Shown: piece after piece, positions 8,014 through 16,519 of the stretch
How positions within the stretch are numbered: position 1 is the first letter of the stretch
Layout: each line of letters begins with the position of its first letter
Assembly: GCA_001801745.1 (NCBI GenBank)
Contig: MGYM01000001.1
Coordinates: forward strand, 64,849 to 99,655
Source of the DNA: Gammaproteobacteria bacterium RIFCSPLOWO2_02_FULL_38_11
GTDB taxonomy: Bacteria > Pseudomonadota > Gammaproteobacteria > HIGHO2-12-38-15
DNA: 34,807 nt
Direction of reading: 5' to 3'
Position numbers and translations under genes: made by a program
The notes under the pieces: model-generated
Seen by the model: only the letters and a program-made list of their open reading frames with translations
Databases searched by the model: none
What the model was told of the DNA's origin: nothing

Positions 8014-8061
8014 TTCCTTCTCCCTTTAGGGAGAAGGTGGCGCGAAGCGGCCGGATGAGGG
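8014..8061. repeat. REP-like extragenic palindromic sequence
   Basis: A perfect 10-bp stem (8016-8025 with 8028-8037, CCTTCTCCCT and its complement around TT) is followed by GGTGGCGCGAAGCGG and CCGGATGAGGG. This combination of a GGGAGAAGG stem, a GCGAAGCG core and a GGATGAGGG end resembles intergenic repeats found many times in various proteobacterial genomes. It is locally GC-rich compared with its surroundings. Family membership is from memory of the motif and copy number cannot be seen in one window. Confidence 0.65.
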
Positions 8062-8130
8062 TTTAAGAATGCGCGTAAAATGTGGTAGCTATTTGAAAAA
8101 TATCGTGAATAATTACTGCTTTTTTGAAAA

Positions 8131-8940
8131 TTAAGTTTGTGAAAATGAGGGATAGCGCCGAAAAATCTTGTGAAGTAAATAAGCCATATGGCGATCGCGT
8201 GATTGAGGGGAATCCAAACCCATGACGACCCCAATTAATCTTTGATTACCTTTTTTCATGGAAGTTGCAATATTAAAACCTGAGGCACGACAATAACCTG
8301 TTTTTAAGCCATCAATGCCCGCATAACGGCCGAGCATATGATTGTGTGTAAGACAAACTTCGCCTTTATAAACAAATTTTTTGACTTGAAAATAGTGATA
8401 ATACTCAGGATGTACGATGAGTAGAGCACGTGCCAACTTTGCCATGTCGCGTGCTGTTGTAAATTGAGTGGCTTCAGGCAAACCCGAAGCATTTGAAAAA
8501 TTTGTTTTTTGCAAACCCAATTGTTTGGCGCGAATCGTCATCATTCTTGCAAAACGTCGTTCACTACCTTGTCCAAGGGCTTCTCCAATCACCGTGGCGG
8601 CATCATTGGCCGAGCGTGTTACCATGGCTAAAATTAAAGTTTTTACAGAAACCCGTTCGCCTGCTCGTAAACCCAATTTAGAGGGTGCGCGACTGGCTGC
8701 ATGCTGTGATACAGGCAAGCTTGTTTTTAAAGTGAGACGACCTGATTTTAAAGCGTCAAAGGTCATAAACAAGGTCATCATTTTTGTAAGAGAGGCAGGA
8801 TAGCGAGGCGCATCAGCATTTACAGCATGCAATATTTTTCCTGTGCGATAATCCATGACAATGGACGCATATTTGCTTGCAAAGCTAAGAGAGGGTAAAA
8901 GTAAAATAAAAAAAAGGGGAAAATATAAAAATTTTTTCAT
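8131..8940 (-). CDS. dacA: D-alanyl-D-alanine carboxypeptidase (S11 family, PBP5/6-like), single-domain
   Basis: A periplasmic serine enzyme that removes the terminal D-Ala from peptidoglycan pentapeptides and so limits cross-linking. A signal peptide spans residues 1-21, with probable cleavage after SFA. The three penicillin-binding motifs are present in order: SLTK (Ser50-Lys53), SAN (110-112) and KTG (213-215). At 269 residues it ends soon after the catalytic domain. The C-terminal beta domain and amphipathic membrane anchor of E. coli PBP5 (about 400 residues) are missing, so it may be soluble in the periplasm. A GGAGGA ribosome-binding site precedes the ATG. It follows greA by 38 bases on the same strand. 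The name dacA is by family; dacC or dacD-type naming is equally possible. Confidence 0.9.
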   Translation of the reverse strand: MKKFLYFPLFFILLLPSLSFASKYASIVMDYRTGKILHAVNADAPRYPASLTKMMTLFMTFDALKSGRLTLKTSLPVSQHAASRAPSKLGLRAGERVSVKTLILAMVTRSANDAATVIGEALGQGSERRFARMMTIRAKQLGLQKTNFSNASGLPEATQFTTARDMAKLARALLIVHPEYYHYFQVKKFVYKGEVCLTHNHMLGRYAGIDGLKTGYCRASGFNIATSMKKGNQRLIGVVMGLDSPQSRDRHMAYLLHKIFRRYPSFSQT

Positions 8941-8978
8941 TTCAATTCCTCCGTGAATAAAATGGCTTACCTATTCTT

Positions 8979-9455
8979 TTAAAGATATTCAACTTGAATA
9001 ATCTCATATTCTATGTTGCCTGAAGGCGCTTGGACTGTAATGATGTCATTCACTTCTTTCCCCATCGCAGCGCGTGCCAAAGGAGAGGAGTGTGAAAGCT
9101 TCAAGGCTTTCAAATCAGCTTCATCTTCTCCTACGATTTGATATTTTACTTTTTGGTCAGTGCTGATATTCAATAAAGTCACTGTGGAACCAAAAATAAC
9201 CCGCCCTTGATTTTTCATTTTTGAAATATCAATTACTTGGGCATTTGAAAGTTTTGACTCTAAATCAACGATACGACCTTCAATAAAGCCTTGCTGCTCT
9301 TTTGCCGCATGATATTCTGCATTCTCTTTGAGGTCGCCTAAAGCACGCGCTTCTGAAATAGCATTAATAATACGGTAACGCTCACCGGTTTTTAAGTGGT
9401 GAAGTTCTTTTTTTAAGAGCTCACTGCCTTGAACGGTCATAGGAACTTTACTCAT
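8979..9455 (-). CDS. greA: transcription elongation factor GreA
   Basis: GreA enters the secondary channel of RNA polymerase and stimulates cleavage of backtracked RNA. The N-terminal coiled coil (about 1-75) carries the conserved acidic tip in [15 protein letters not shown], with Asp41 and Glu44. The C-terminal FKBP-like domain ends in the usual [14 protein letters not shown] and [11 protein letters not shown] segments. The frame is open to 9491, but the ATG at 9455 is chosen. It gives the standard 158 residues and has an AGGAG ribosome-binding site 7 bases upstream, inside the tail of the FUSC gene. The gap to that gene is only 4 bases, so the two are translationally linked. Confidence 0.97.
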   Translation of the reverse strand: MSKVPMTVQGSELLKKELHHLKTGERYRIINAISEARALGDLKENAEYHAAKEQQGFIEGRIVDLESKLSNAQVIDISKMKNQGRVIFGSTVTLLNISTDQKVKYQIVGEDEADLKALKLSHSSPLARAAMGKEVNDIITVQAPSGNIEYEIIQVEYL

Positions 9456-9459
9456 GTCA

Positions 9460-10632
9460 TTATCTCCTCTTGTTTTTCTGTCGTTTTTCAACGAGCAGTG
9501 TGACTAATCGAGTGAGTTTCCTCAACTCTCTTACTAAGTTTAATGCGCAAAAGAAAAATGCGTCCAGTGCAAGTTGCTGAGCAGGAGTGGGAGCAGGCGA
9601 TAATCGTGATATGAAGCTAGCCTCACTCTCATTTTGCTCATAGAGCTGTTGATCTTCGTTTTTTTCTTCTTTTCCTTCTTCATCTAAGAGCGCTTCTTCT
9701 GTTTTTTTAGGTAAGAAGGTTGTTCTGAGAATCAAAGGGATCAATTCTTTATTTGTAATTTTGGTAGATTCTAGTTTAAAACTACTTGTTTTTAAAGCCT
9801 CTATTAATTCTCGTAACCAGCAATCAACCTGTTGGTTGAAAAGAGAAAGTCGGTCTTTCAAATCAGGAATATATTGAATTTTAAGATAAGCATGGTGCAT
9901 CAAGCAAATATAACGAAAAGTTTCACGCTGGCATTTTAATATTTTATTATAAGTTTGTTTGCTTGCTGTTTTGTTTGATAACTCATTGGAAGCTTCGTAA
10001 ATCAATTTACGTTGTATCGAAAAAATATTAATAATTTTTATTTCTTCACATGAAAAGCGCTCATAGCTTTCAGCGTTTTTTTCCCAAAGAATTTCATAAA
10101 GCGTAATGTAATGTGTTAGACCTTCTGCGATGCTATCATAAATTTTTCGATAAGCATGGATAGGGAAAAAAAATTTTGAGATAAAAAACGCGATGAAGAT
10201 AGCTAGTGAAATTTCAAAAAATCGCAGTAATGCGGTTTGATAAGTGGGGTTGTCAGATAATAAAATCATAACGAGCGTCGTGGCTCCCAGTAAACCCGCA
10301 TTGCTGACTTCCTTGGGGCTGCTGGCAAGATAAGAAAAAACAAAAATTGAAAAAAATAAAATGAGGGTCATCGGAAGTGTTTGTTCATGATAAAAAATCA
10401 ATACGAAACCAGAAACCAAAGCACCTGCTACTGTGCCGATGAACTGCATCGACGATTTAATGACAACACCTCCAAAATTAATTTGAGAACTCATGACGAC
10501 CAAGATTGTTATGAGGATCCAAGCAGACATTGGAATTTTAAAAAAATGAGCAAGCAAAAACCCGATCAAGCAAGCTAATGCGGTTTTAACACTATTTAGA
10601 AAACGATCATGATCAAGGTGGAAACGCAGCAT
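9460..10632 (-). CDS. FUSC-family inner-membrane protein (aromatic acid exporter / YccS-like)
   Basis: A 390-residue protein with about six hydrophobic segments in residues 12-155, followed by a long polar, helical C-terminal region predicted to be cytoplasmic. The order of TM block then soluble helical block, with a conserved FGGVVIKSS-like stretch between TM2 and TM3, matches half of a fusaric-acid-resistance/AaeB/YccS-type protein. Full-length members have two such halves, so this is a half-size version. A very acidic linker lies near residue 315 ([10 protein letters not shown]). Proposed roles of the family include efflux of aromatic acids, but the substrate here is unknown. It follows the purine permease by 27 bases and precedes greA by 4. 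Confidence 0.75.
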   Translation of the reverse strand: MLRFHLDHDRFLNSVKTALACLIGFLLAHFFKIPMSAWILITILVVMSSQINFGGVVIKSSMQFIGTVAGALVSGFVLIFYHEQTLPMTLILFFSIFVFSYLASSPKEVSNAGLLGATTLVMILLSDNPTYQTALLRFFEISLAIFIAFFISKFFFPIHAYRKIYDSIAEGLTHYITLYEILWEKNAESYERFSCEEIKIINIFSIQRKLIYEASNELSNKTASKQTYNKILKCQRETFRYICLMHHAYLKIQYIPDLKDRLSLFNQQVDCWLRELIEALKTSSFKLESTKITNKELIPLILRTTFLPKKTEEALLDEEGKEEKNEDQQLYEQNESEASFISRLSPAPTPAQQLALDAFFFCALNLVRELRKLTRLVTLLVEKRQKNKRR

Positions 10633-10659
10633 TATTATGGATACCTATAAAAACCGTGC

Positions 10660-11952
10660 TTAAGTAAATTGTAGTATTAAATAGAGAAAAGACAGGAAAG
10701 TTAAAAATCCAATGCCCCAGCTTATTTTTTCTCTTCTATTGGTTAAGACTATTAACACTGCATGGCTGAGAAATCCCAAGGTAACGCCGGTGGCGATGGA
10801 AAAAGAAAGGGGGATGGCAAATGCGGTGATGAGACCAGGAATGAGCTCTATTAATTCAGTTGTAAACAAATATTTCAGGTTTTTAGACATTAAAAAAGCA
10901 ACATAAATCAAAGCCGGGCTGCTAGCATAAGGAGGGATCATGTTGATGAGAGGTGCAAAGCCAAGTGATAAAAGAAAAAAGAAGCTAACAACGATGGCCG
11001 TCAGACCTGTTCTTCCGCCGGCACGTACACCGGTTGCGCTTTCAATATAACTGCCTGTGCTTGATGTTCCTAAGAGGGCTCCCACTATATTTGCTAAACT
11101 ATCCGCAAATAAAGCTTGGGGTAATTTTTTTATTTTTCCATTTTCAGAAATTAATTTTGCTTGAGAAAGTACGGCAATAAGTGTTCCTGTATTATCAAAT
11201 AATGTGACAAAAAGAAAAATCAATGTTGCAAACATTAATTTTAAATCAAAAATGTCGGGAAATTGTAATTTTAAAAAAATGGGTTTTAAACTAGGTGGGG
11301 CTGCGATAATCCCTGAAAAAGAAACAAGATGAAATAAGATACCTAGGCCCGTAATAATTAAGATACTTATAAAAATAGCGCCAATCACATGATAACGTTC
11401 AAGTATAAATATAAGAAATAAACCCAGAAGCGCCAATAAAACTTCAATTTGAAAAAAATGAGAAAAATCAAAAAAAAGATGGGGATGTAAACCAATTAAA
11501 TTTAAGTTTTTCAACCCAATCAATGCGAGAAAAAAACCGATGCCTGACATAATTCCAATTTTCAAACTAAAGGGGAGAAAATGGATGAGCCATTGACGTA
11601 CGCCTATAAAAGTCATCATGGCAAAGAGGCAACCTGAAATAAAAACAGCACCCAAAGTGATTTGCCATGAATAAGCTAATTGCCCTACAACGATATAAGC
11701 AAAATAAATATTTAGGCTCATGGAGGGGGCGAGTGCGATAGGGTAATTTGCGAGGGCGCCCATTAAAAAAGAACCCAAGGCAGCGGCTAAACAGGTTGCG
11801 ACAAAAACAGCGCCTTTATCCATGCCTGTGCTGCCTAGAATTAACGGATTGACAGCAAGTATATAACTCATTGTTAAGAAGGTTGTTAAGCCTGCAATAC
11901 ATTCTCGTTTTAGATGAGAAATGTTTTTCTTAGAAAGGAAGGTTTTTAGCAT
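10660..11952 (-). CDS. NCS2/AzgA-type purine permease (adenine/guanine/hypoxanthine)
   Basis: A 430-residue polytopic membrane protein with roughly 12 hydrophobic segments. The family marks are an N-terminal ECIAGLTTFLTMSYI segment, a VNPLIL stretch, and ALAPSMSLNIYFAY in the place of the APGMGLNAYF motif. Centrally it has LFDNTGTLIAV and an ALLGTSSTGSYIESATGVRAGGRTGL-like region, split here as SSTGSYIES and VRAGGRTGL, which are diagnostic for AzgA/PbuG-type transporters. These import purine bases with protons. The changes from Gly to Ser and Ala to Ile in the first motif may alter substrate choice. It diverges from putA across 62 bases. Confidence 0.88.
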   Translation of the reverse strand: MLKTFLSKKNISHLKRECIAGLTTFLTMSYILAVNPLILGSTGMDKGAVFVATCLAAALGSFLMGALANYPIALAPSMSLNIYFAYIVVGQLAYSWQITLGAVFISGCLFAMMTFIGVRQWLIHFLPFSLKIGIMSGIGFFLALIGLKNLNLIGLHPHLFFDFSHFFQIEVLLALLGLFLIFILERYHVIGAIFISILIITGLGILFHLVSFSGIIAAPPSLKPIFLKLQFPDIFDLKLMFATLIFLFVTLFDNTGTLIAVLSQAKLISENGKIKKLPQALFADSLANIVGALLGTSSTGSYIESATGVRAGGRTGLTAIVVSFFFLLSLGFAPLINMIPPYASSPALIYVAFLMSKNLKYLFTTELIELIPGLITAFAIPLSFSIATGVTLGFLSHAVLIVLTNRREKISWGIGFLTFLSFLYLILQFT

Positions 11953-11998
11953 AATTTAGATAAAGTCGCTATAATTACTCGTTATATCTTCGACGAGT
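11946..11998 (+). promoter_or_regulatory. putative putA promoter with an overlapping inverted repeat
   Basis: In the short divergent gap a perfect -10 box TATAAT (11970-11975) has a moderate -35 TTAGCA 18 bases upstream (11946-11951; 4 of 6). Immediately downstream, around the expected transcription start, is the inverted repeat ACTCGT-N10-ACGAGT (11977-11982 and 11993-11998), which could be an operator. On the opposite strand TATAAC (11981-11986) could serve the permease gene. The -35 box lies inside the first codons of the permease gene. All assignments are by pattern only. Confidence 0.4.
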
Positions 11999-12014
11999 TA
12001 AAATTTTAAAATTT

Positions 12015-15000
12015 ATGAGAGCGCCTATGTTATTTCAGAATAAATCTTTTTTGCAACAAAATAATTATCGCACCCTGATGACACAAGTTTATCGTCAGGA
12101 TGAAAATACCTGCTTAGAGGGTTTGATTGCTTATGCCAGCTTGTCTTCTCAGGCCTTAAATCATATTCAAGCGCTTGCCACTGATTTGGTAAAAAAAATT
12201 CGTGCTGATCGCTTAAAGCGAGGCGGTTTGGATGCTTTTTTGATTCAGTATGATTTATCAACGCAAGAAGGCATTGCGTTAATGTGTTTGGCAGAAGCGC
12301 TTTTACGGATTCCTGATAATGCAACGCGCGATAAATTAATTAAAGATAAAATTACCACAGCAAATTGGGCAGTCCATGCCGGACAAAGCCCCTCCTTATT
12401 TGTGAACGCAGCGACCTGGGGATTAATGTTAACAGGGCATGTTTTAAAATCTGAAGTAGAGGCTTCAAGTTTATATCTTACTTTAAAACGTTTTATTGAG
12501 CGTTCCAGTGAACCTGTCATTCGGGCTGCGATTTTATCCATGATGAAAATTTTAGGGAAACAATTCGTCATGGGTCGTACGATTGAAGAGGCGTTAGCGC
12601 GTGCCGAGGAGTTACAAACACAAGGTTATCGTTTTTCTTATGATATGCTGGGTGAGGCGGCATACACGATGAAAGATGCTGAGCGTTATTTAAATTCTTA
12701 TGTTGAAGCGATTCAAAAAATAGGGAAAGCCAGTCAAGGAGTGGGTGTTATTCGTGGCCCTAGTATCTCAATAAAACTTTCTGCACTTTATCCACGTTAT
12801 GAGTTTTCACAGCGTGATGATGTATTAAAATATCTTGTCCCTCGCGTTTTAAATTTAGCTGAAAATGCAAAACAATTTGATATTGCTTTAACAATTGATG
12901 CAGAAGAAACAAATCGCTTAGATTTATCATTAGATATCATGGAGCGTGTTTTTACTTCACCCACCTTAAAAGATTGGCAAGGCGCAGGTTTGGCTGTGCA
13001 AGCTTATCAAAAAAGGGCGTTTTATCTTTTAGATTATTTATCTGATTTGGCAAAGAAACACAAAAAACGATTTAACGTGCGTTTAGTTAAAGGTGCTTAT
13101 TGGGATGCAGAAATAAAATCAACTCAAATGTTAGGTTTATCAAATTACCCTGTTTTTACGCGAAAAGCCGCAACAGATGTATCCTATCTTGCTTGCATAA
13201 AAAAAATCTTAGAAGCGCGCGATGTTTTTTATCCGCAATTTGCAACACATAATGCGTATAGCTTGGCTGCTGTTTTAGAAATGGCAGGAGACTACCGAGA
13301 CTTTGAATTCCAATGTCTACATGGGATGGGTTATAGCTTATATGATCATGTTGTTGGAAAAAATAATTTAGATATCCCTTGTCGTGTTTATGCGCCAGTG
13401 GGCACACACGAAGATTTATTATCTTATTTGGTTCGGCGCTTATTAGAAAATGGCGCCAACACTTCTTTTGTAAACCGCATCGTCAATGAAGCGCATCCTA
13501 TTTCAGAAATTCTTGCTGATCCGGTTGAGAAAATGCGCCACCTTAAATCAAAGCCGCATCCTAAAATCCCGTTACCTAAAAATTTATATCAACCTGACCG
13601 TTTAAATTCTGCAGGAATTGATTTTACAAATTACGACGAACTTAAATTATTAGATCAAGGTTTGGAAAAAGCAAAAAATCAATCCTATTACGCTGCACCT
13701 TTGATAGCAGGCAAGATCTACGAAGATAAACAAAAACAAATACCGGTACATTCTCCTAGTGATCAAGATTTTATTATAGGGCAGCTTACACATGCACCTG
13801 AGCATTTAATTGAAACGGCATTAGAAACAGCAGAAAAAGCTGCAAAAACGTGGGGAAACACATCTGTCGATCATCGCGCTGCGTTACTTGAAAAAACCGC
13901 AGATCTATTAGAAAAAAATCGCGTTAAGTTTATTTATCTCGCCCAAGTAGAAGGAGGAAAAACTTATTCTGATGCTATTGCAGAAGTTAGAGAAGCGGCT
14001 GATTTTTGTCGTTATTATGCAGCACGTGCAAGAGAGATTTTTAAAATAATGTCTTTGCAAGGGCCTACGGGTGAATCGAATTATTTACGTCTTGTCCCTC
14101 GAGGGCCTTTGTTGTGTATCAGTCCTTGGAATTTTCCTCTTGCCATTTTTTTAGGACAGGTCACGGCGGCACTAGTAACAGGTAATCCCGTGATTGCCAA
14201 ACCTGCTGAGCAAACATCATTAATTGCTTTTGAGATGGTTTGTTTATTACATGAAGCAGGTATTCCAAAAGAAGTCGTACAGTTATTCCCAGCACGGGGT
14301 TCATTAATTGGAAAATACCTTGTCCCAGATGAACGTATCAAAGGCATTATTTTCACAGGCTCCACAGAAACCGCAAAAATAATTAATCAAACACTTGCCC
14401 AGCGAAAAGGCCCTATCGTGCCATTTATTGCTGAGACAGGGGGTCAAAATGCAATGTTAGTCGATTCTTCTGCTTTACCAGAACAAGTTGTTGCGGACGT
14501 GATCTTATCGGCGTTTGGTAGCGCGGGACAGCGTTGTTCTGCATTACGCGTGTTATTTCTTCAAGAAGAAATCTCACAGCGAGTTTTAACGATGTTAAAA
14601 GGAGCCATGGAAGAAGTAAAAATAGGTGATCCTCGCTATTTAAGTACAGACATAGGGCCTGTGATCGATCGAGCCGCGTTAGCCAATTTAAATGAACATA
14701 TTGCACTAATGGAAAGCCAAGCAGAGCTTCTTGCGCGTGTTCGGCTTCCTCCAAATTTAGAAAAAGGATCTTTTTTCGCACCTTGTGCTTTTAAAATTAA
14801 ATCTATTACGCAATTGAAAAAAGAAGTTTTTGGCCCTGTGTTACACATTGTCACTTATGCAGCATCAGATCTCACAAAAGTGATTGATGATATTAATGCG
14901 CTGGGTTATGGTTTAACGCTAGGAATTCATAGCCGGATTGAAGAAACGGTGAATTTTATTTTGGATCGCGTGCACGTGGGTAACAGCTATGTTAACCGCA

Positions 15001-15194
15001 GCATGACAGGTGCGGTGGTGGGTGTACAACCCTTTGGCGGTGAAGGTTTATCGGGGACAGGTCCCAAGGCGGGCGGACCTCATTATCTTCCTCGCTTATG
15101 TCTTGAAAGAACGGTTACTTGCAACACAACGGCAGCGGGTGGAAATGCCTCGTTGCTTTCACTTGTGGAGGACGATGATGTTAGAGCATCTTAA
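12015..15194 (+). CDS. putA: bifunctional proline dehydrogenase / L-glutamate gamma-semialdehyde dehydrogenase
   Basis: PutA oxidises proline to pyrroline-5-carboxylate with FAD, passing electrons to quinone, and then to glutamate with NAD+. The proline dehydrogenase barrel occupies about residues 130-480, with IKLSALYPRYE, RLVKGAYWDAEI, FATHNAYSLA and a final RRLLENGANTSFVNR segment. The aldehyde dehydrogenase domain (about 550-1045) has SPWNFPLAIF, the general base in PFIAETGG (Glu807) and the nucleophile in GQRCSA (Cys841). At 1059 residues it is a short PutA. The ribbon-helix-helix DNA-binding domain of E. coli PutA (1320 residues) is absent, so it cannot repress its own operon. The start may instead be the ATG at 12027, which has GAGAG before it. 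The end overlaps the antiporter gene by 17 bases. Confidence 0.97.
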   Translation: MRAPMLFQNKSFLQQNNYRTLMTQVYRQDENTCLEGLIAYASLSSQALNHIQALATDLVKKIRADRLKRGGLDAFLIQYDLSTQEGIALMCLAEALLRIPDNATRDKLIKDKITTANWAVHAGQSPSLFVNAATWGLMLTGHVLKSEVEASSLYLTLKRFIERSSEPVIRAAILSMMKILGKQFVMGRTIEEALARAEELQTQGYRFSYDMLGEAAYTMKDAERYLNSYVEAIQKIGKASQGVGVIRGPSISIKLSALYPRYEFSQRDDVLKYLVPRVLNLAENAKQFDIALTIDAEETNRLDLSLDIMERVFTSPTLKDWQGAGLAVQAYQKRAFYLLDYLSDLAKKHKKRFNVRLVKGAYWDAEIKSTQMLGLSNYPVFTRKAATDVSYLACIKKILEARDVFYPQFATHNAYSLAAVLEMAGDYRDFEFQCLHGMGYSLYDHVVGKNNLDIPCRVYAPVGTHEDLLSYLVRRLLENGANTSFVNRIVNEAHPISEILADPVEKMRHLKSKPHPKIPLPKNLYQPDRLNSAGIDFTNYDELKLLDQGLEKAKNQSYYAAPLIAGKIYEDKQKQIPVHSPSDQDFIIGQLTHAPEHLIETALETAEKAAKTWGNTSVDHRAALLEKTADLLEKNRVKFIYLAQVEGGKTYSDAIAEVREAADFCRYYAARAREIFKIMSLQGPTGESNYLRLVPRGPLLCISPWNFPLAIFLGQVTAALVTGNPVIAKPAEQTSLIAFEMVCLLHEAGIPKEVVQLFPARGSLIGKYLVPDERIKGIIFTGSTETAKIINQTLAQRKGPIVPFIAETGGQNAMLVDSSALPEQVVADVILSAFGSAGQRCSALRVLFLQEEISQRVLTMLKGAMEEVKIGDPRYLSTDIGPVIDRAALANLNEHIALMESQAELLARVRLPPNLEKGSFFAPCAFKIKSITQLKKEVFGPVLHIVTYAASDLTKVIDDINALGYGLTLGIHSRIEETVNFILDRVHVGNSYVNRSMTGAVVGVQPFGGEGLSGTGPKAGGPHYLPRLCLERTVTCNTTAAGGNASLLSLVEDDDVRAS

Positions 15195-16365
15195 TGCAAA
15201 CATGTTTGTATTTATCATTTTCGTTATTTTCACAGGCGCTGCACTACTATCAACGCTGGCTTTATTCACACGTCAATCATTATTAGTTGCGTATATTCTT
15301 TTAGGTATAATTTTAGGTCCCTGGATTAATTTTATTTCAGGCGATGCACAGCTGATAGAAAACATCGGGCATGTAGGCATTGTCTTTCTGCTTTTTCTGT
15401 TGGGTTTGGATTTAAATCCTCGAGACTTGCTTTCCATGTTAAAGAAAGCATCGTGGATAACATTTGGGAGCAGTTTTATTTTTGGTGTGATTTCCTATCT
15501 GATAGCTCGTTTTTTTGGATTTAACTTTACTGAATCCTTGATTACCTCTCTTGCGATGATGTTTTCAAGCACGATCATTGGATTGAAATTATTGCCGACG
15601 ACGGTGTTACATCATCAACACACAGGTGAACTGATTGTCAGTGTTTTGTTGTTACAAGATTTATTAGTTATCGTTGTTTTATTGTTTATCCGTGCTTTTG
15701 AAGGTGATGGTTTAACATTAAAAGATTTTTTAGTTTTACTTGTGGCTTTGCCCACCTTGTTAATCATTGGATTTACCATGGAGCGTTTTATTATTTATCC
15801 TTTATTAAAACGTTTCGATCGTATTAGAGAATATATTTTTTTATTAGCGGTAGGTTGGTGTTTATGGATGGCACAGATAGCTGTTTTTCTAGGGTTATCT
15901 GCAGAGATTGGTGCGTTTATTGCGGGGGTTTCTATCGCAGTGGGTCCCATAGCGCGTTATATTGCAGAAAATTTAAAACCGCTACGTGATTTTTTCCTCG
16001 TATTATTTTTCTTTTCTGTAGGTGCGGGTTTGCAATATTCGGAATTAAATTTAGTAATCATACCGGCGCTTGTTTTAGCGGGTGTATTATTAATTGTGAA
16101 ACCGCTCGTGTTTCGAATGCTCTTTAGATTATCGGGTGAAAGTGATGAAGTTTCGGCGGAAGCCGGTGTACGTCTTGGGCAGGCCAGTGAATTTTCCTTG
16201 ATTTTAGCAAGTCTTGCAGGCGTGATGATGCCTACGTTAATGAGTACAAAAGCCAACACGCTTATTCAATTAGCGACTGTCTTTACGTTTATTGTTTCTT
16301 CTTATTGGGTTGTGTTACGCTACCCGACGCCTTTAGCATTCTCAGAAAAATTACGACGAGAGTAG
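15178..16365 (+). CDS. CPA2-family cation:proton antiporter (KefB/GerN-like membrane domain)
   Basis: A 395-residue integral membrane protein with about 12 hydrophobic segments. A LLLFLLGLDLNPRDL stretch, an ASWITFGSS segment, an MMFSSTIIGLKLL segment, a LLLQDLLVIV stretch and the late RLGQASEFSLILA segment are typical of the Na+/H+ or K+/H+ exchanger fold of CPA2. The cytosolic TrkA-N/RCK domain of full KefB/KefC is absent. The reading frame is open from 15010, but that part lies within putA. The ATG at 15178 is chosen because GGAG at 15167-15170 is 7 bases away; the ATG at 15175 is only 4 away. The start overlaps the last 17 bases of putA, indicating coupled translation. Coupling to proline catabolism could relate to ion or pH balance, which is an inference. 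Confidence 0.88.
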   Translation: MLEHLNANMFVFIIFVIFTGAALLSTLALFTRQSLLVAYILLGIILGPWINFISGDAQLIENIGHVGIVFLLFLLGLDLNPRDLLSMLKKASWITFGSSFIFGVISYLIARFFGFNFTESLITSLAMMFSSTIIGLKLLPTTVLHHQHTGELIVSVLLLQDLLVIVVLLFIRAFEGDGLTLKDFLVLLVALPTLLIIGFTMERFIIYPLLKRFDRIREYIFLLAVGWCLWMAQIAVFLGLSAEIGAFIAGVSIAVGPIARYIAENLKPLRDFFLVLFFFSVGAGLQYSELNLVIIPALVLAGVLLIVKPLVFRMLFRLSGESDEVSAEAGVRLGQASEFSLILASLAGVMMPTLMSTKANTLIQLATVFTFIVSSYWVVLRYPTPLAFSEKLRRE

Positions 16366-16494
16366 CTTGTCACAAATGAAATTTCCGGGGTTTTTTATCA
16401 GGTCGAAGACCTGAAAACGAAGTTTAGCCCAGCCTTTTATTTTAGATTAAAAGGACTCGAAAATAAAAAAACGGAAATTTCATTTGTGACAAGC
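16365..16494. repeat. 130-bp element with 23-bp perfect terminal inverted repeats
   Basis: Arms 16365-16387 and 16472-16494 are exact reverse complements, starting GCTTGTCACAAATG. The interior carries a small hairpin CAGGTC-GAA-GACCTG (16399-16413) and T- and A-rich stretches next to the arms that could extend the pairing. There is no open frame inside. The first base of the left arm is the last base of the antiporter stop codon. The structure suggests a miniature inverted-repeat element or a large extragenic palindrome; it could also end transcription of the antiporter gene. Confidence 0.75.
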
Positions 16495-16519
16495 ATATAA
16501 TTTATTTAGGAGCATTAAA

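Larger units (their letters stand above)
7807..8130. other. 324-base gene-free stretch with two palindromic repeats
   Basis: This intergenic region lies between the start of the LRR gene and the end of the D,D-carboxypeptidase gene. It contains the perfect 28-bp inverted repeat (7904-7964) and the REP-like palindrome (8014-8061), described separately. The rest is AT-rich. The promoter of the LRR gene must lie in 7807-7903, but I cannot assign convincing -35 and -10 boxes. An open frame covering 7896-8234 on the minus strand only reads through the repeats and is not a gene. Confidence 0.7.

Noticed and set aside
7904-8061. Possible CRISPR array or integron site
   Set aside because: There are only two unrelated palindromes, no regularly spaced direct repeats, no cas or integrase genes.
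7896-8234. 112-codon open frame on the minus strand between the LRR gene and dacA
   Set aside because: It reads through the perfect inverted repeat and the REP-like palindrome and into the end of dacA in another frame; the protein has no family resemblance and its middle is the usual translation of such a repeat.
8468-8803. 111-codon plus-strand frame within dacA
   Set aside because: It is the complement of the catalytic domain with SxxK, SAN and KTG motifs; no independent support.
14425-14854. Two open frames antisense to the aldehyde dehydrogenase half of putA
   Set aside because: They are shadows of a strongly conserved enzyme domain and show no recognisable family.
15010-15177. N-terminal extension of the antiporter frame
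   Set aside because: The 56 extra codons lie within the conserved end of putA, add no membrane segment, and a GGAG site points to the ATG at 15178.
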